Origin: Nannochloropsis salina CCMP1776
Lineage: Eukaryota; Sar; Eustigmatophyceae; Eustigmatales; Monodopsidaceae
Assembly (NCBI GenBank): GCA_004565275.1
Contig: SDOX01000001.1
Location: forward strand, 558,001 to 622,000
Direction of reading: 5' to 3'
Length of the DNA stretch: 64,000 nt
A program made the translations under genes and the position numbers. Positions 40,468 through 51,100 of this stretch are shown here, in pieces. The notes below the pieces were generated by a model, which did not search any database, was not told the DNA's origin, and saw nothing but the letters and a program-made list of their open reading frames with translations. Each line of letters opens with the position of its first letter. Position 1 is the first letter of the stretch.

Positions 40468-40758
40468 CTAACCCTCTGCAAGATATGAAAGCTTTCTCGA
40501 ATGAAGGCTTTTTCCATTGTTGCTGCTGGTCATGTGCTTACCTATGCGTGTCATGCATGACCCCACCGGAAGCAGAACATTGCACGTTCCGAGACCGTGT
40601 TCCCAAGCTACCCCAGGATTCTTCTTGAAAAATTCGAGTACTAATGGCCTAAAAACTGCCCAAGGATCTATTTCAATATCCGACAAGATCCGTTCAGTAC
40701 ACTTAAGCCGACCGAGAACATGTCCTGCGTGTCCGTGACGCGGCGTCTGCTTGACCAT
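40468..40758 (-). CDS. Small unknown protein, possibly with an in-frame 66-bp intron
   Basis: From the ATG at 40758 the frame runs MVKQTPRHGHAGHVLG..., then ERILSDIEIDPWAVFRPLVL and EFFKKNPGVAWEHG, to a stop at 40468. A good donor (gtaagc at 40541) and acceptor (ttgcag ending at 40476) delimit 66 bp, a multiple of three, so both spliced (74 residues) and unspliced (96 residues) messages end at the same stop. The frame is open much further upstream, into the 5' region of the divergent FHA gene. I recognise no family; the DPWAVFRP/WEHG stretch looks protein-like rather than random. Confidence 0.4.
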   Translation of the reverse strand: MVKQTPRHGHAGHVLGRLKCTERILSDIEIDPWAVFRPLVLEFFKKNPGVAWEHGLGTCNVLLPVGSCMTRIGKHMTSSNNGKSLHSRKLSYLAEG

Positions 40759-41258
40759 CGGCGCGGAGGTCGGGGGAGTGTGCAGGGAGGGCACGCATGC
40801 CTGTGGTCGCGGGGTAAGCGCCCTCCCACGCTGATTCGAAGGTGACAGGCTTCGAGCTGTCTCGGGATATTGAGCAACAGATGGACCGAGGGGGGGAAAG
40901 CATAGCGCGGATTCTCTGTGTGACAGTGGTGGTGTCTTGATTGCCACATAAGATCCACCAAGAGTTTTTGTTACATTGCTCTTTTTGCCATCGTCCGGGC
41001 GGCCTCGCTCTTCAGCAAAAATTGTCGGCAGCTTGGCATGAAGACACAACCCCGTCCCAATTGCTTCATTGCACACCTTACCCACAACACAGCATACGGT
41101 GTGAAAGTCTTTCCAAAGGGCGTTTGCTTGGGCAGTATACAGCGTACGGAAGTGGAGCCGGCGTGTCTTGTGGCAACTTGACACAGCCGCTCTGTCACAT
41201 ATAACAAATATCACGCAAGCGATTTGCTTCCCAGGATTCCACCGCCCCCGGCAAGAGC
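40759..41258. promoter_or_regulatory. Divergent intergenic region before the RING-CH/FHA gene
   Basis: About 500 bp. The minus frame of the small unknown gene stays open across most of it, so an N-terminal extension or earlier exon cannot be excluded. No element recognised. Confidence 0.3.
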
Positions 41259-43620
41259 ATGGGGCAAGTTCCATCAGCATCCGCTGTGGTAAATGTTGGT
41301 CAGCCTAACAGGACGGAAGAAGAGTGGCCACAGACTTTCGATGAAAACAAGACGCTCGTCTTCTCGGATGCGGGCGTTTCCGGGATTTCCCGCATGCTCC
41401 ACCCTGGCGCCACCCGTTTAAGTCTGGGGAACAGTGGCGTCGCAGGAACCGGGTCGAATTGGTGGGTGGATGCCATGGTCTCGACGCCCCTGTTCCCGCA
41501 TGGTCGTAGCCCCGCCAGCGTGGGAGAGAGGCAGGCCCGTCACCAGAAACGCGTGAGCAAATTCCGCGTATTCGCGGATGGAGTTGTCTTTGAAGGGCCG
41601 GAGGCTATGGCCATTGGGGACACGCACGATCTGTCCAAGGGCTACGAGTGCGTGATGGGGCGGCCCGTGACGCGGGTGACTGTCGGGGACAAACGCGCTC
41701 AGCAAGTCTTGGTCGCCTTCGCCGACAACAAATTCTGGGCCGTGCCCTCCCGGCAGGGCTTCTCGCGGCATCTCGGCGTCTCCCTTGTACTGGGGGACAA
41801 GACTGCCCGCGGGCCCAAGCATACGCTGCGAGTGGGGGACATTCTGCGTCTGGGCTCTGTAGGTCTCCTCGTCTCAGAAATGCGAACCGAGGCAGACGGG
41901 GGCAAAAGCCGCACGGTTTCCCAGGAGGTATTGGAGCAAATCAGGGAGGATGTTCAGACGGCGCCGCGCCAGGTCTTGGCACCTTTACGGAAGGACTTTT
42001 TTATGGGAAGCAGCGTCCACGAGGAAGAGAGGACGGAAGAGGTAGGGAGGAGAGTGGTGATGGTGGAGGAGGAGGAGGAGGACGAGGAGGAGGGAGGGGG
42101 GGGTGGACAACGACACGGGGACTGAGCACAGCGTGAGTTCGTCGGGAAGCGCGGGCCACCAGTCCCGGGGCCTAAAGGGGGGACTAGCTGGCTCAGAGGC
42201 AGATTCCGGCGAGGGCGGGCACGGCAGGTATCAGTGCTACATTTGCATGGACTCGGAGGAGGAGGACGGGGATGTATTGATCGCTCCCTGTCAGTGCAAG
42301 GGCTCGACTGCTTTGGTGCACGTTAAGTGCTTGCAGCGCCTTTTGAGCACGGGGGACGCGGCCAAGCGGACGAGCGTCACTTCCACCAAGCACCAGAATT
42401 ACACCTGTAAGATTTGCAAGGCGCGCTACAAGACGCACGTCTGCCTGCCTGACGGAACCCTTCTGCCTTTGCTCAACCCGACACTGATGCCCCCCTACCT
42501 GACCTTGGTCGTGATCACACGGCATGAGTCGCACCCTGATCTGTTCAACACAATTTTCCAGCTCTCGTTTGCCCGGGCCGCCGAGCTCAGCCTGGGTCGT
42601 TCCCAGGGTTGCGACGTGGTGATTGGCTACCGGACTGTGTCCACCAGGCACGCCACCATCTCGTACTCGAAGGGAGAATTCTACTACCAGGATGCTCGCT
42701 CCTCGAACGGCTCTCTGCTTTACCTGCGGGGGCCGTTAGAGATCCCGACGTCTCGGTCCATCCGCTTGCGCATGGGCCGATCCGTGCTCTCCCTGCGAGG
42801 CCGACATGCGCTGCAGCTTTCTTCTTTGCCCCGACGGGCCGCCGCGGACGCCTGGCGCTGGCTTTCTTCCGCTATGGGGGGCAGTGGTAATGGGGGAGGA
42901 GCTGGTGAGGGAGCGGGTCAAGGAGTGGAAGGGCGGCGGGGCCGGAGGAACGGCGCTGAGGAAGGGACGGAGAGAAGAGGGAATGAAGCTCGAGACCTGG
43001 AGGGCAGCTTGGGTTTGGAGCTGCTCCGGGATTTGCACATGGGCCGTTTTCAAGCGGCGAGGGCCAGGGACAGCAGCCTCTTGTCGGAGGAACGGGAGGC
43101 AGGTCTGGGGGAGGCGGAGCGTGTCGTCTGGCGGTGGCGCTCTTCGGCGGGGATGGGGGACGGAAGCGAGGGGACCATCGGGAGCCGCTCAGGAACCAGC
43201 TCTATGAATAGGATGGTAGACAGTCGCAGTGGTGGCGGGGGGGGTGGAGGGAGTCTGCTGCGTTCTAGTCTACAGCAGGTTGATCCACCACTAGAGGACC
43301 AACGGCAGTCGCCAGCCGTTGGAGGCCCCGAGGGCCTGTGGAGGGATTGCACTGAAGATTTCATGAATCCTGGACATATGCTTACGAGAGAAAGGGGGGA
43401 GGAGATAGAGTCACCAGCAGCACGTCCGGCAGGTGGAGGAGCACGAGAAAGTACAATACCACAGAGAGCAGCAGCCATTGGAGCCGAGAGTGGGCAAGAC
43501 CTTGAGCTGTCGTTCTCTTTGCCCCCATATCAACCTCGCCTTCGTCAGACAGACTTGATATCAGCACCATCGAGGCGAGTGGTTCTCGAAAGAACGCATA
43601 GCAGTCGGGTTGAGAGCTGA
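41259..43620 (+). CDS. FHA/RING-CH protein, probable E3 ubiquitin ligase, frame broken at a G run
   Basis: The first frame (to 42125) contains an FHA-like half-domain: KFWAVPSRQG, then HTLRVGDILRLGSVGLLVSE. It ends in a Glu-rich stretch. From about 42104 the next frame gives a RING-CH (C4HC3) zinc finger: CYIC, IAPCQCKG, VHVKC and CKICK, then a full FHA domain (SLGRSQGCDVVIG, VSTRHATISY, QDARSSNGSLLYL). RING-CH fingers recruit E2 enzymes; FHA domains bind phosphothreonine, so phospho-dependent ubiquitylation is inferred. The two frames abut at a run of eight G (42096-42103); no splice pair restores phase, and the domains on either side belong together in FHA-RING-CH proteins of protists, so one gene with a homopolymer length error is likeliest. 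The C-terminal 230 residues are low complexity. No membrane helices, unlike animal MARCH ligases. Confidence 0.75.
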
Positions 43621-43980
43621 CGAGCCTAATGCTCTTAATCATTTATCTTGTAAATCTTCTGGGACTCCTATCACATGGGAGCGAACCTTTTTGGTCCTGT
43701 CCCAACATGACATTTCTTCTTCCTCGTAGGATAATACTATCTAACACTTATGTGTATGTGGTGACCTAGCTCGACACACTGGGTGTGGAAGGTATGTATA
43801 TGACTTCTGACGCAGCGCCAGAAAGGGGCTTGGACATCTGCGGAATATTATCCAGTACCCGAAGGAGGTTCTGAAGACACTAAAACATATGCGAAGATGT
43901 GAAGCATCTATGATGTGGCTTTGACAAAGAAAAATGGTAATTAATAGCATACAATACGACATAGTTACTTCGTGGGAGAG
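43621..43980. other. Convergent 3' intergenic region
   Basis: 360 bp between convergent genes; AT-rich. Nothing recognised. Confidence 0.4.
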
Positions 43981-44783
43981 TTATGCTTGCTCTTCCTCCA
44001 CGACCACAGCAGAAGCCAAATCCTCAAGAAATCGGACAATTGCCCCGACAAGAACGCGAGTCTGTAAAAGTGCTATAAGTATGAGTCATATGATGAATGT
44101 CTTAGCGCACAACAAAACATTATGCGTACCTTGTCTAAACTCTTCTCGAGCATTTCGAGCTTCACAGAGGGGCCTTGAGAGGGCGGTGAGTGCACCGGCA
44201 ACATTACATCGTCTGCACGACATTCCAATCGCTTCATCCTGGTCTCTAGGTCTGCGAGAAGATTTTCTGAAACTTTTTGATCGTCCATAGCGACAGAGTC
44301 AAAAAGCAAATTGCTGTCGATCAAGGCGCGAAATGTATCCAGATTGTATTGCGTGTGGAGCGACACGGTTTTGTGTCGAAAATACTTCTGCAGACACACA
44401 AGAGCACGCGTACCATCCGATGCCGCAGACGACGAAATGCTTTGCAGACGTGGGTCGATATTAACATCCTTTGCTGGCTGTTGCGCTAAGTATTCCCGAG
44501 AATCCTTATAATTTCGTGATTGTGTCATGTCACAGGCTGGTGAAGATTGCCGCGCATGTAATCCATTTGTATGAGCAAGTTGTGTCGCAAGTGCCTGGAA
44601 CAGATCATGCACTGGGTATTTGCGTAAACATTTCAAGTTTTTATTATTCTGTGAAGGAGACAATATAGTTCTTGCTCGTATTTGTTCGATTAATGCAAAT
44701 ATATTTTGTTCTATTTGCGTCCAATCCAACAAACACTCAGGTGATGGAACAGGTGTCTCGGACACAGACGAAGAAGATGCCAT
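43981..44783 (-). CDS. Unknown 244-residue protein with C-terminal helix, two exons
   Basis: Exons 44783..44130 and 44061..43981 join in phase across a 68-bp intron (gtacgc...ttttacag). It begins MASSSSVSETPVPSPE. Two parts look helical: WTQIEQNIFALIEQIRAR near residue 21 and, at the end, VKLEMLEKSLDKTRVLVGAI followed by VRFLEDLASAVVVEEEQA. Between them are a Cys/His segment and LLADLETRMKRLECRADD. The heptad-like spacing suggests a coiled-coil adaptor or complex subunit. No family recognised; lower GC than neighbours, which fits the AT-richer section that follows. Confidence 0.6.
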
Positions 44784-45266
44784 GTTCTTGTACTAGAAGC
44801 GTGTTGAAGGAGAGTCTGGGAAGTTGTGTACGAACAAATGTCTCTCTGAGTTATGGTTCAAAATACAATATGGGCCATAGAATCTCGCCGCTACTATGCA
44901 GCTGACAGGCCCGACTGCTCGATGCGCGAACGTCAAGCTAGCATGGCAGCTGTGGCCCATTTTCTTTTTCCGATTCAAGAGGTTGGCATCTTTTCTAATT
45001 TCTCTCCCGCGGTCGCTGGCTCTGACCGGAAAGGTGTGTTGTGCGTAGAGATTTCATTGTAATGCACTTGTTGTTACTCACTTCCCAGTGACGCCAAGGC
45101 CGACGAACCGGAGGGGCACTTTCATGTGAAAAATATGTTGTCTTTTCTCTTGTGACCAAGTTCATCGTTGACAACTTGTTCAAAAACACGAATAGGAGAG
45201 TTTTATTAATGCTTATCTATCCTCACATCAAAATCGTTGTTGCAAGAAGATAAAACATGCACGTCG
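44784..45266. other. AT-rich stretch, no clear gene
   Basis: A minus-strand segment near 45090-45180 ends at a donor-like gtgagt (NLVTREKTTYFSHES...), which could be a stray exon of the unresolved gene to its right. Nothing else supported. Confidence 0.25.
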
Positions 45267-46060
45267 TTACGTCAGGTACTGCTTTCTTTTCGGGGGCTGT
45301 AGTCCTGCTGCACGTTCTTCACTCGCCTTGCGCCTGGGATGGGCTTCGAAGAAAGACATTGCGATGGGTAAAAGAATACAATACGCGCAACAAGTAGAGA
45401 CTTTTAAAAGGGCTTGATTCGTTTTAAACAACCTCTCATTCTCAAAATTGTCTTTTAATGTTTGTGCTTCACGTTGGCTTGCCAGGAGTCTGCAGCTGCC
45501 TTCCTTGGCGATCCACCTATACATGACTATACAGACAATTGCGGGCATTCGTGTCCGAGATTTCTGCGGCGTATCGTCAATGGCTACCAGGAGGCGGGCT
45601 CCTTTCCCAGCACCTCTCGTATCAACACCGTGGCAAAGCTCCGTTAGGGCCAAAGCTAACGCGGGCTAATGGGACATGATAGACGGTAAGTTGTTTGGTT
45701 ACCGCTTCGACGCTCTGATCCCTATCATCATTTTTGATCCCAGCGGTGCAATACGAGCACGACATGGCAAAAACTTAAGTGTGCAGGTCAAGCCCTTCTC
45801 CATAACGTAGGTGTTCATAATTCATATAGAAATGAGCAGATTTATTGAATTATCAGATCTGATGCGTGTAAATCGGCCCGTATGGCTTCAACCATAACCG
45901 GATGGCGTGCGGGGCTCTCTTTGTCTGCTCACTGGAGAAGAATCTGTTTACAAACGTTCTCCCATTCGGCATAGCCACTTTTCTGGTTGTCTAACCCTAA
46001 GTATGTGCTCTTGTCGTGCAACGCAAAACAATATCTTTTTGACGTATACACGCTGTTTCG
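45267..46060 (-). CDS. Fragments of an unresolved multi-exon gene
   Basis: Several minus-strand pieces look coding but I could not chain them. At about 46053-45935, after a cagC acceptor, the frame reads CFALHDKSTYLGLDNQKSG then YAEWENVCKQILLQ and stops at a gtgagc donor. At 45817-45700 a frame starts MNTYVMEKGLTCTLKF and ends near a gtaacc. At 45548-45267 a frame reads MPAIVCIVMYRWIAKEG, then LLASQREAQTLKDNFENERL (coiled-coil-like) and a hydrophobic segment, ending with RRKASEERAAG. They may belong to one intron-rich gene or to two small genes. No family recognised. Confidence 0.25.
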
Positions 46061-46535
46061 TCACGAATCAAACACGTAATTAAGATGCTCACTGATGAGC
46101 GATGATAGAGGGTGGTTAGACGAAACCTATACTGCCATTTTCCCCTTACAAACAGTCGTCAACCCCTTTACCTGAAGAAACCACGACATAAACGCAAAGT
46201 TTAAGCCAATGCCTATCCTTTTCTTCCCTGTTTTCGAAATGATTTTTTATGATGCTTTTTTCCGCTTTTAAAACAGCTGAACGATTTATGAGGGGTTTCG
46301 ATTATGTGAAGGCCCAGGCCCATTTTGATTTTTCATTTACAGGAGGCCTTTTACGGGCGGGCAGGTATTTGTGTGTTGCGCGACTACGACAAATCGTCAA
46401 AAAACAAGTTTGTTTAATACCCAAAAAAAGGAAGGAGATATTTCTTGGATTTCTACTTGAGAGCACGTCGCCGCTAATCGTATGTCTGACTCTTTTTCTA
46501 GTTGACATAGAGTGTGACAGTATGTTATTAGGGCT
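46061..46535. other. AT-rich stretch downstream of the PLDc_N-like gene
   Basis: A plus-strand frame crosses it but most of that frame is the antisense of the PLDc_N-like gene. Nothing supported. Confidence 0.3.
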
Positions 46536-46934
46536 TCAGCTTGATGGTGCATACATTATACAGGGACTTTCTAGAGTGCCGTCCGGGCTCTTGATTGCGT
46601 GCGCTGCGAAACGGTGGAGAAGGGTGGGGGTGGTCGGCGGCGTCATCGAGGGTAGTTTCTTGTCTATAGGTACATCCACGGGTGTGATTTGGCCCACCTT
46701 CTCTGGTATACTACCGTCGGTAAAATATTTGATCGGATCCCGTGGCCGAAAAAAGAAGAATATCAAAGCGCCTCCGATAGGAACACAAAGAATGATTGCG
46801 GCCCAGAAAAGCCGCGACCCAGGTTGGGATCTCACCCGTTTTAGAGTGTATAATGCGCACCCATTCACAGCCAAAATAAAGGCTACTATCATAGCGACAT
46901 CCATCCTAAGCGCTTTCTCATCCGAGAAGAGCAT
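46536..46934 (-). CDS. Small two-helix membrane protein, PLDc_N-like
   Basis: From the ATG at 46934 (MLFSDEKALRMDVAMIV) the 132-residue product has two adjacent membrane helices, VAMIVAFILAVNGCALYTL and LFWAAIILCVPIGGALIFFF, joined by a basic loop and followed by RPRDP. This W-x-x-x-x-x-x-P-x-x-G arrangement is that of the phospholipase-D-nuclease N-terminal (PLDc_N) membrane module found alone in many small bacterial proteins. No catalytic HKD motif is present. The C-terminal half is Pro/Thr-rich. An overlapping plus-strand frame of similar length has no such signature, so I prefer the minus strand. Function unknown. Confidence 0.5.
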   Translation of the reverse strand: MLFSDEKALRMDVAMIVAFILAVNGCALYTLKRVRSQPGSRLFWAAIILCVPIGGALIFFFFRPRDPIKYFTDGSIPEKVGQITPVDVPIDKKLPSMTPPTTPTLLHRFAAHAIKSPDGTLESPCIMYAPSS

Positions 46935-48153
46935 TCTCTCTTGATTTATAGCCCTGTTTGAGGAGCAAATGCACGATGTCAAATTGTAGTTTTATTTTTT
47001 CCCCTTCACCACAAAGCAAGCACTCATCGAAAGGCATGAGTGATTTTCACAAGGTGGGTTTTAAAAATGAAAAGCAGACAGTGGATCGCAGCAGCACGTT
47101 TGTCTCCTTAAACCTTTGCGGTGGTATTTGAAACACCCCATTGCATATTAAAGACATAAAATCCGCTTTTGATCTCATTTGAGCTCGAGGGATTTAATAG
47201 CATGTACAAATGAGATATGCAGTGAATATGTGGGTTCCCTTCTAGTGTCTTCCACGACGTCCAATGAAAACAATTTTAAGCGTCATGAGGAGGCGACTTT
47301 CTCTCGAGCGTTGTACATTATGTATGGAAAATGGATGAAATCATGCACCGGTCATACCATGTAAGCGGAGACGTGTGACACTCGTAGCCCTCTCCTCTCT
47401 TGCGCATCCTTTTGGCGCTGCCAGCTTTTGAATGTTTGAATGTCCGTTGAATCGTCAAGGGTGGGGTGAGGTCCTCACCGTGAGGATGCTCGAGATTTGG
47501 CGCGAAAAACCGAGAATGACAACGCGAAGGTCCAGGAATTGCATTTACCGATTTAAAATAGGTAAGCAATATAGATTTACAATTATTATTTCAAATACCT
47601 TGATATAGCACAATTTTATTCGGCTGCGGTGCTGAACACAACGATTACACGGCCCTGCATCTTCATTTAGTCCCGGTACAAAGCTTTCCCTACATAACTG
47701 GGACGAAAGTTACATGTACAATTGGAGCCCGATTCGGGACAGAGCCTTTTCAAAATACGAATTTAGGCAGAAATGTGAGATACAGAAATACTCAAGTACA
47801 CAGGACTGAGGGATACGCGAAACTTACGGGGGGCAAACAAAGGTGAAAGAGCGGGAAAAGGCTGGCATGAATTATCCCATCGCCGAAGAAAACGACTTCC
47901 TGGGTCCCAAGCGCAAACAAGCACCAAAAGACAGAATGAGGTTCCATAAAACAACAGAGCAGAGCGAATGTCTAAACTCTTTTCGTTTGATAACGGAGAT
48001 CACGTGCGCAAGCTTTGCAATGGCTTGTTCTCATGTATTTCTCCGCCTGAGATGTATCCACGTGAACTCCTCAGCCGGATGCCACGAGTCGCCATTTTAG
48101 CGCTACGACACATTACTTAGCCTCTTACCATACATCATACCAAAAGGTGAAAG
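46935..48153. other. Gene-poor 1.2-kb region upstream of the Claspin-like gene
   Basis: Only short frames without recognisable protein on either strand. Its right end should carry the Claspin-like promoter. Nothing repetitive seen apart from the paired CACGTG listed separately. Confidence 0.35.
48001..48064. promoter_or_regulatory. Paired CACGTG (G-box-like) sites
   Basis: CACGTG occurs at 48001-48006 and 48059-48064, 90 to 150 bp before the Claspin-like start. bHLH or bZIP factors bind this hexamer. Two within 64 bp may be chance. Confidence 0.25.
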
Positions 48154-51100
48154 ATGAAGACTTACAGAAGTCGCAAAGACTGGGGTCGGTCTCAATTATC
48201 GCCGCAGCAGCACGGCAAGGATGAGGGGATGGCGGTGTCGTAAGTCGATTCATTTCGTGTCCTTGCCTGTAATCGCCCTGCAATTGGTCGTCCTTTTTAT
48301 CCCTTTTATCCCCCTTTACCTTTGACATTTATTTCTACTTACTCGTGCTTGGTAATTTCACTACTTATCTCGACCCTTAATAAAACAGCACGCCCGCGTC
48401 GTCCTTCCCATTGCCCAACAACTCAGACGATGAGCTGGATGAGAGTGTGTTCACCGGAGGTCTTGCTCGGTCCAAGCGAAGCTTCTTCCAACATCAATCT
48501 TCAAGAGCGTCCAGCCCTTTTGTCTCTGTGCATAGCGTAATGGCAGATTATGCCAGCAGCGCTGTGGGGGAAGGATTTTCTGACCGTGGTCTGCCGGTCG
48601 ACAGGACTCTCGGAGGTGAGGGACGCCAGGACGAAGGTGAGGACGCCGAAGAGCAAACCTACACAATGGCATCACCTTTATCACACTTGACGAGTCACTT
48701 GTGCAAAAGTGAGAAGAATGAAGACATCGACCTGGACGAAAATGAGCAGGAAGACGGCATTGCGCTGGAGACGGTTTCTGGGACACAAGCTAACACATTG
48801 ACTGGAGGAGGGGAGGACGGAGACGACAAAGATGGGGGGAGCACGAGGAGTAATACAACGCATGTTGAAGGTCCGGGGACAGAAAGCATTTTGTCACCGA
48901 GCGCTGAGAAGCTTGCAATACCTCGCTCTGAGGAAGAGGCGGAAGAACGAGACCGCATGAAGGAGAGGGCGTTGGAGGCGCAGCGTCTGATGGCAGGGCT
49001 GGGTTCGGATGACGAAGAAGAGCGAGAGGAGGACTTGCGTGTTGCCGGTTCAAAAAGTGTGGCAGGCAGAGACGAAGACATGCCTTCACCTGGAGAGGAC
49101 CGCTGTGCTTCAAGCGGTCAGGAGGTCACCATGGACGTAGAGGAGCTCAAGGGAGATTCGTCCCCTGAGTTGCCTTCGGTCTCGCTTCCTCATACGCGGA
49201 AAGAGGAGGAGGGCCGACAGAATAGTGAGAGTCAGAAAAGCTTCACCGCAGAGTGCGAAACCCTCGTAGATGCAAACCGCCCTGACTCCTGCAGCACCGC
49301 CGCAGCCCAGTCTCGCTCATCACTTCCTTCTCCCGCCCCTCTGCCTTCTCATTCCGGCCCATCCATCCAAGAGAGCGAAGGGCTGCAGGGGAGAAAAGCC
49401 ATTGCCGTTGTGCGAAGGGAGGGGAAGACCCCTCGCAGTGGCAGCGGCAGCGAGGCGGAGGATGTCCCTGGCCCCGGGAGGGAAAGGCGTCGCCGGCCTC
49501 TCAGCAAAAAGGAGAAACGAGACAAGGGAAAGAGGAGAGCAAAGAAAAGCCAAAAAGCAGGGCACAGACAAGAAGAGACAGTCACACGTAAGCATGAGCA
49601 CAAAACGAAGAGCCTTGGCAGTTCGGCTGGGGCAGAGATGTTTTCAGGAGCCTTATTGGACGACGTCAGTGGTCCCAATGAGCACATGGACGCAGACGCT
49701 TTGCCGCCAGCTGTGCCGCTCGGTATCGAGCTTGCGCCTTCTCCTCCCTCTTCTCCCTCCGAGGAAGAACTTGATGCGAATGATAAAACTCAGCGGCCGT
49801 CGCCGTTGAGCGTGGTGGGAGGAGCCGTGTTTGAGGAAGGAAATGAGGCAGTATCGGGTCTGGACCTAGGCATACTGGATTCATCGCAATCCGAAGCAGA
49901 AGACGAGAAAGGAAGGGCAAAATTTGCAAGGAAGAAGGGAGGGAGAAAGCCAGGGGCGAGTAAAGGGGACGAATCTTCAGATTACGAGGCATCGAGCTCG
50001 GGAGAGGACAGCGAGGGGGATGAAGAGGGAGAGGGAAAAAGTGGTGACGGCAGGAACAAGAAAGACGATGCAATTTCTAAAGACGCAGTCGATGACGAGA
50101 TGGACTCCATCGAGAAAGCGCGACTGGCTGTCCGAGCAGAAGAGCTGAAGGAGTTGAAAAAAATAGAGGAGCAGGCTCTGGTGCAGAAGGAGCAGCGAGA
50201 GCTGGTGCTTGCCGGCCAAAAAGAAATGGCAAAACGGACCGAGCGCTTGCAAAGCCAGCTTTTAGACCGTATTCGTGCACGCAATCGACCCTTGATGGAG
50301 GGTGTGCTCATGTCCGCCACGGAGCAGCTCAAGAGTCTGGTTCGGCAAAAGCGGGAGGAACGTGAAGCAGCCAGGGCCAGCAAGCTCGTGGAAGAAGCCC
50401 CGGAGGCTGCGGCGGCCGCCGCGGGAGCTTCCGTTGAAGAGGAGGAAGCAGAGGAAGGCTTTGTGGAGCCTCCACCGGAGCCTACATTGACCGAGCGTTT
50501 GAGGCAAAAGGGACAGGAAAACGCGGCCGTCGTGTCCTCCCCTGAGCCGAATCCGGCCTCCGAGCAGGAGGAGAGTACTGAGGACGACGACAGCGGGGAG
50601 GAGAGCGGAATTGAATTGGAGTTGGTTCCTACGGTCGTACATGCTGACAATAATGCATCTGAAAGCGTGAAACAAAGCGAGACGAAGGCTCCGGCCAGCT
50701 GGCCCCGACACGACCACGGCCCCAGAGGGTTTTTGAGTTCACGAAGATCCATCGCCCCAGATCCCAGTCACATGCAGCTTCACGGCTCCACTTCCCTTAA
50801 AAAAACTGCCGGTCCTTACGACAAGGAAGCGGCCCTGCGACGCCAGCTGCAAGAAGCTGCGCGCCAGCGAAGTGCACAATGGTTGGCGAGGGAGTTGGGC
50901 TACAAGGACTATCGCGAGCATCAGCGCGATCTTAAAATCATGGAATTGAAAAGGAAGACCATGGCGCAGCGTTTGAAAGAAAAAGAAACTGCAGCTGCGG
51001 CTGCCAAGGCCGCTAAACTACTTGAGGACGGGGTGGGGGGGGACACGGAAGGGCAGGCCTCTGGAGATGAGGAAGAAGGGAGCGACTACGCCCCAGACCA

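Noticed and set aside
42063-42133. An intron explaining the FHA/RING-CH frame change
   Set aside because: The available gtgatg donor and gcacag acceptor do not match in phase and the acceptor lacks a pyrimidine tract.
46249-46944. Plus-strand 231-codon frame
   Set aside because: Mostly antisense to the PLDc_N-like gene; it lacks any signature, though it cannot be fully excluded.
1092-48064. CACGTG in several upstream regions as a shared regulon
   Set aside because: Four sites are about what chance predicts for this length; only the closely spaced pair before the Claspin-like gene is kept, at low confidence.
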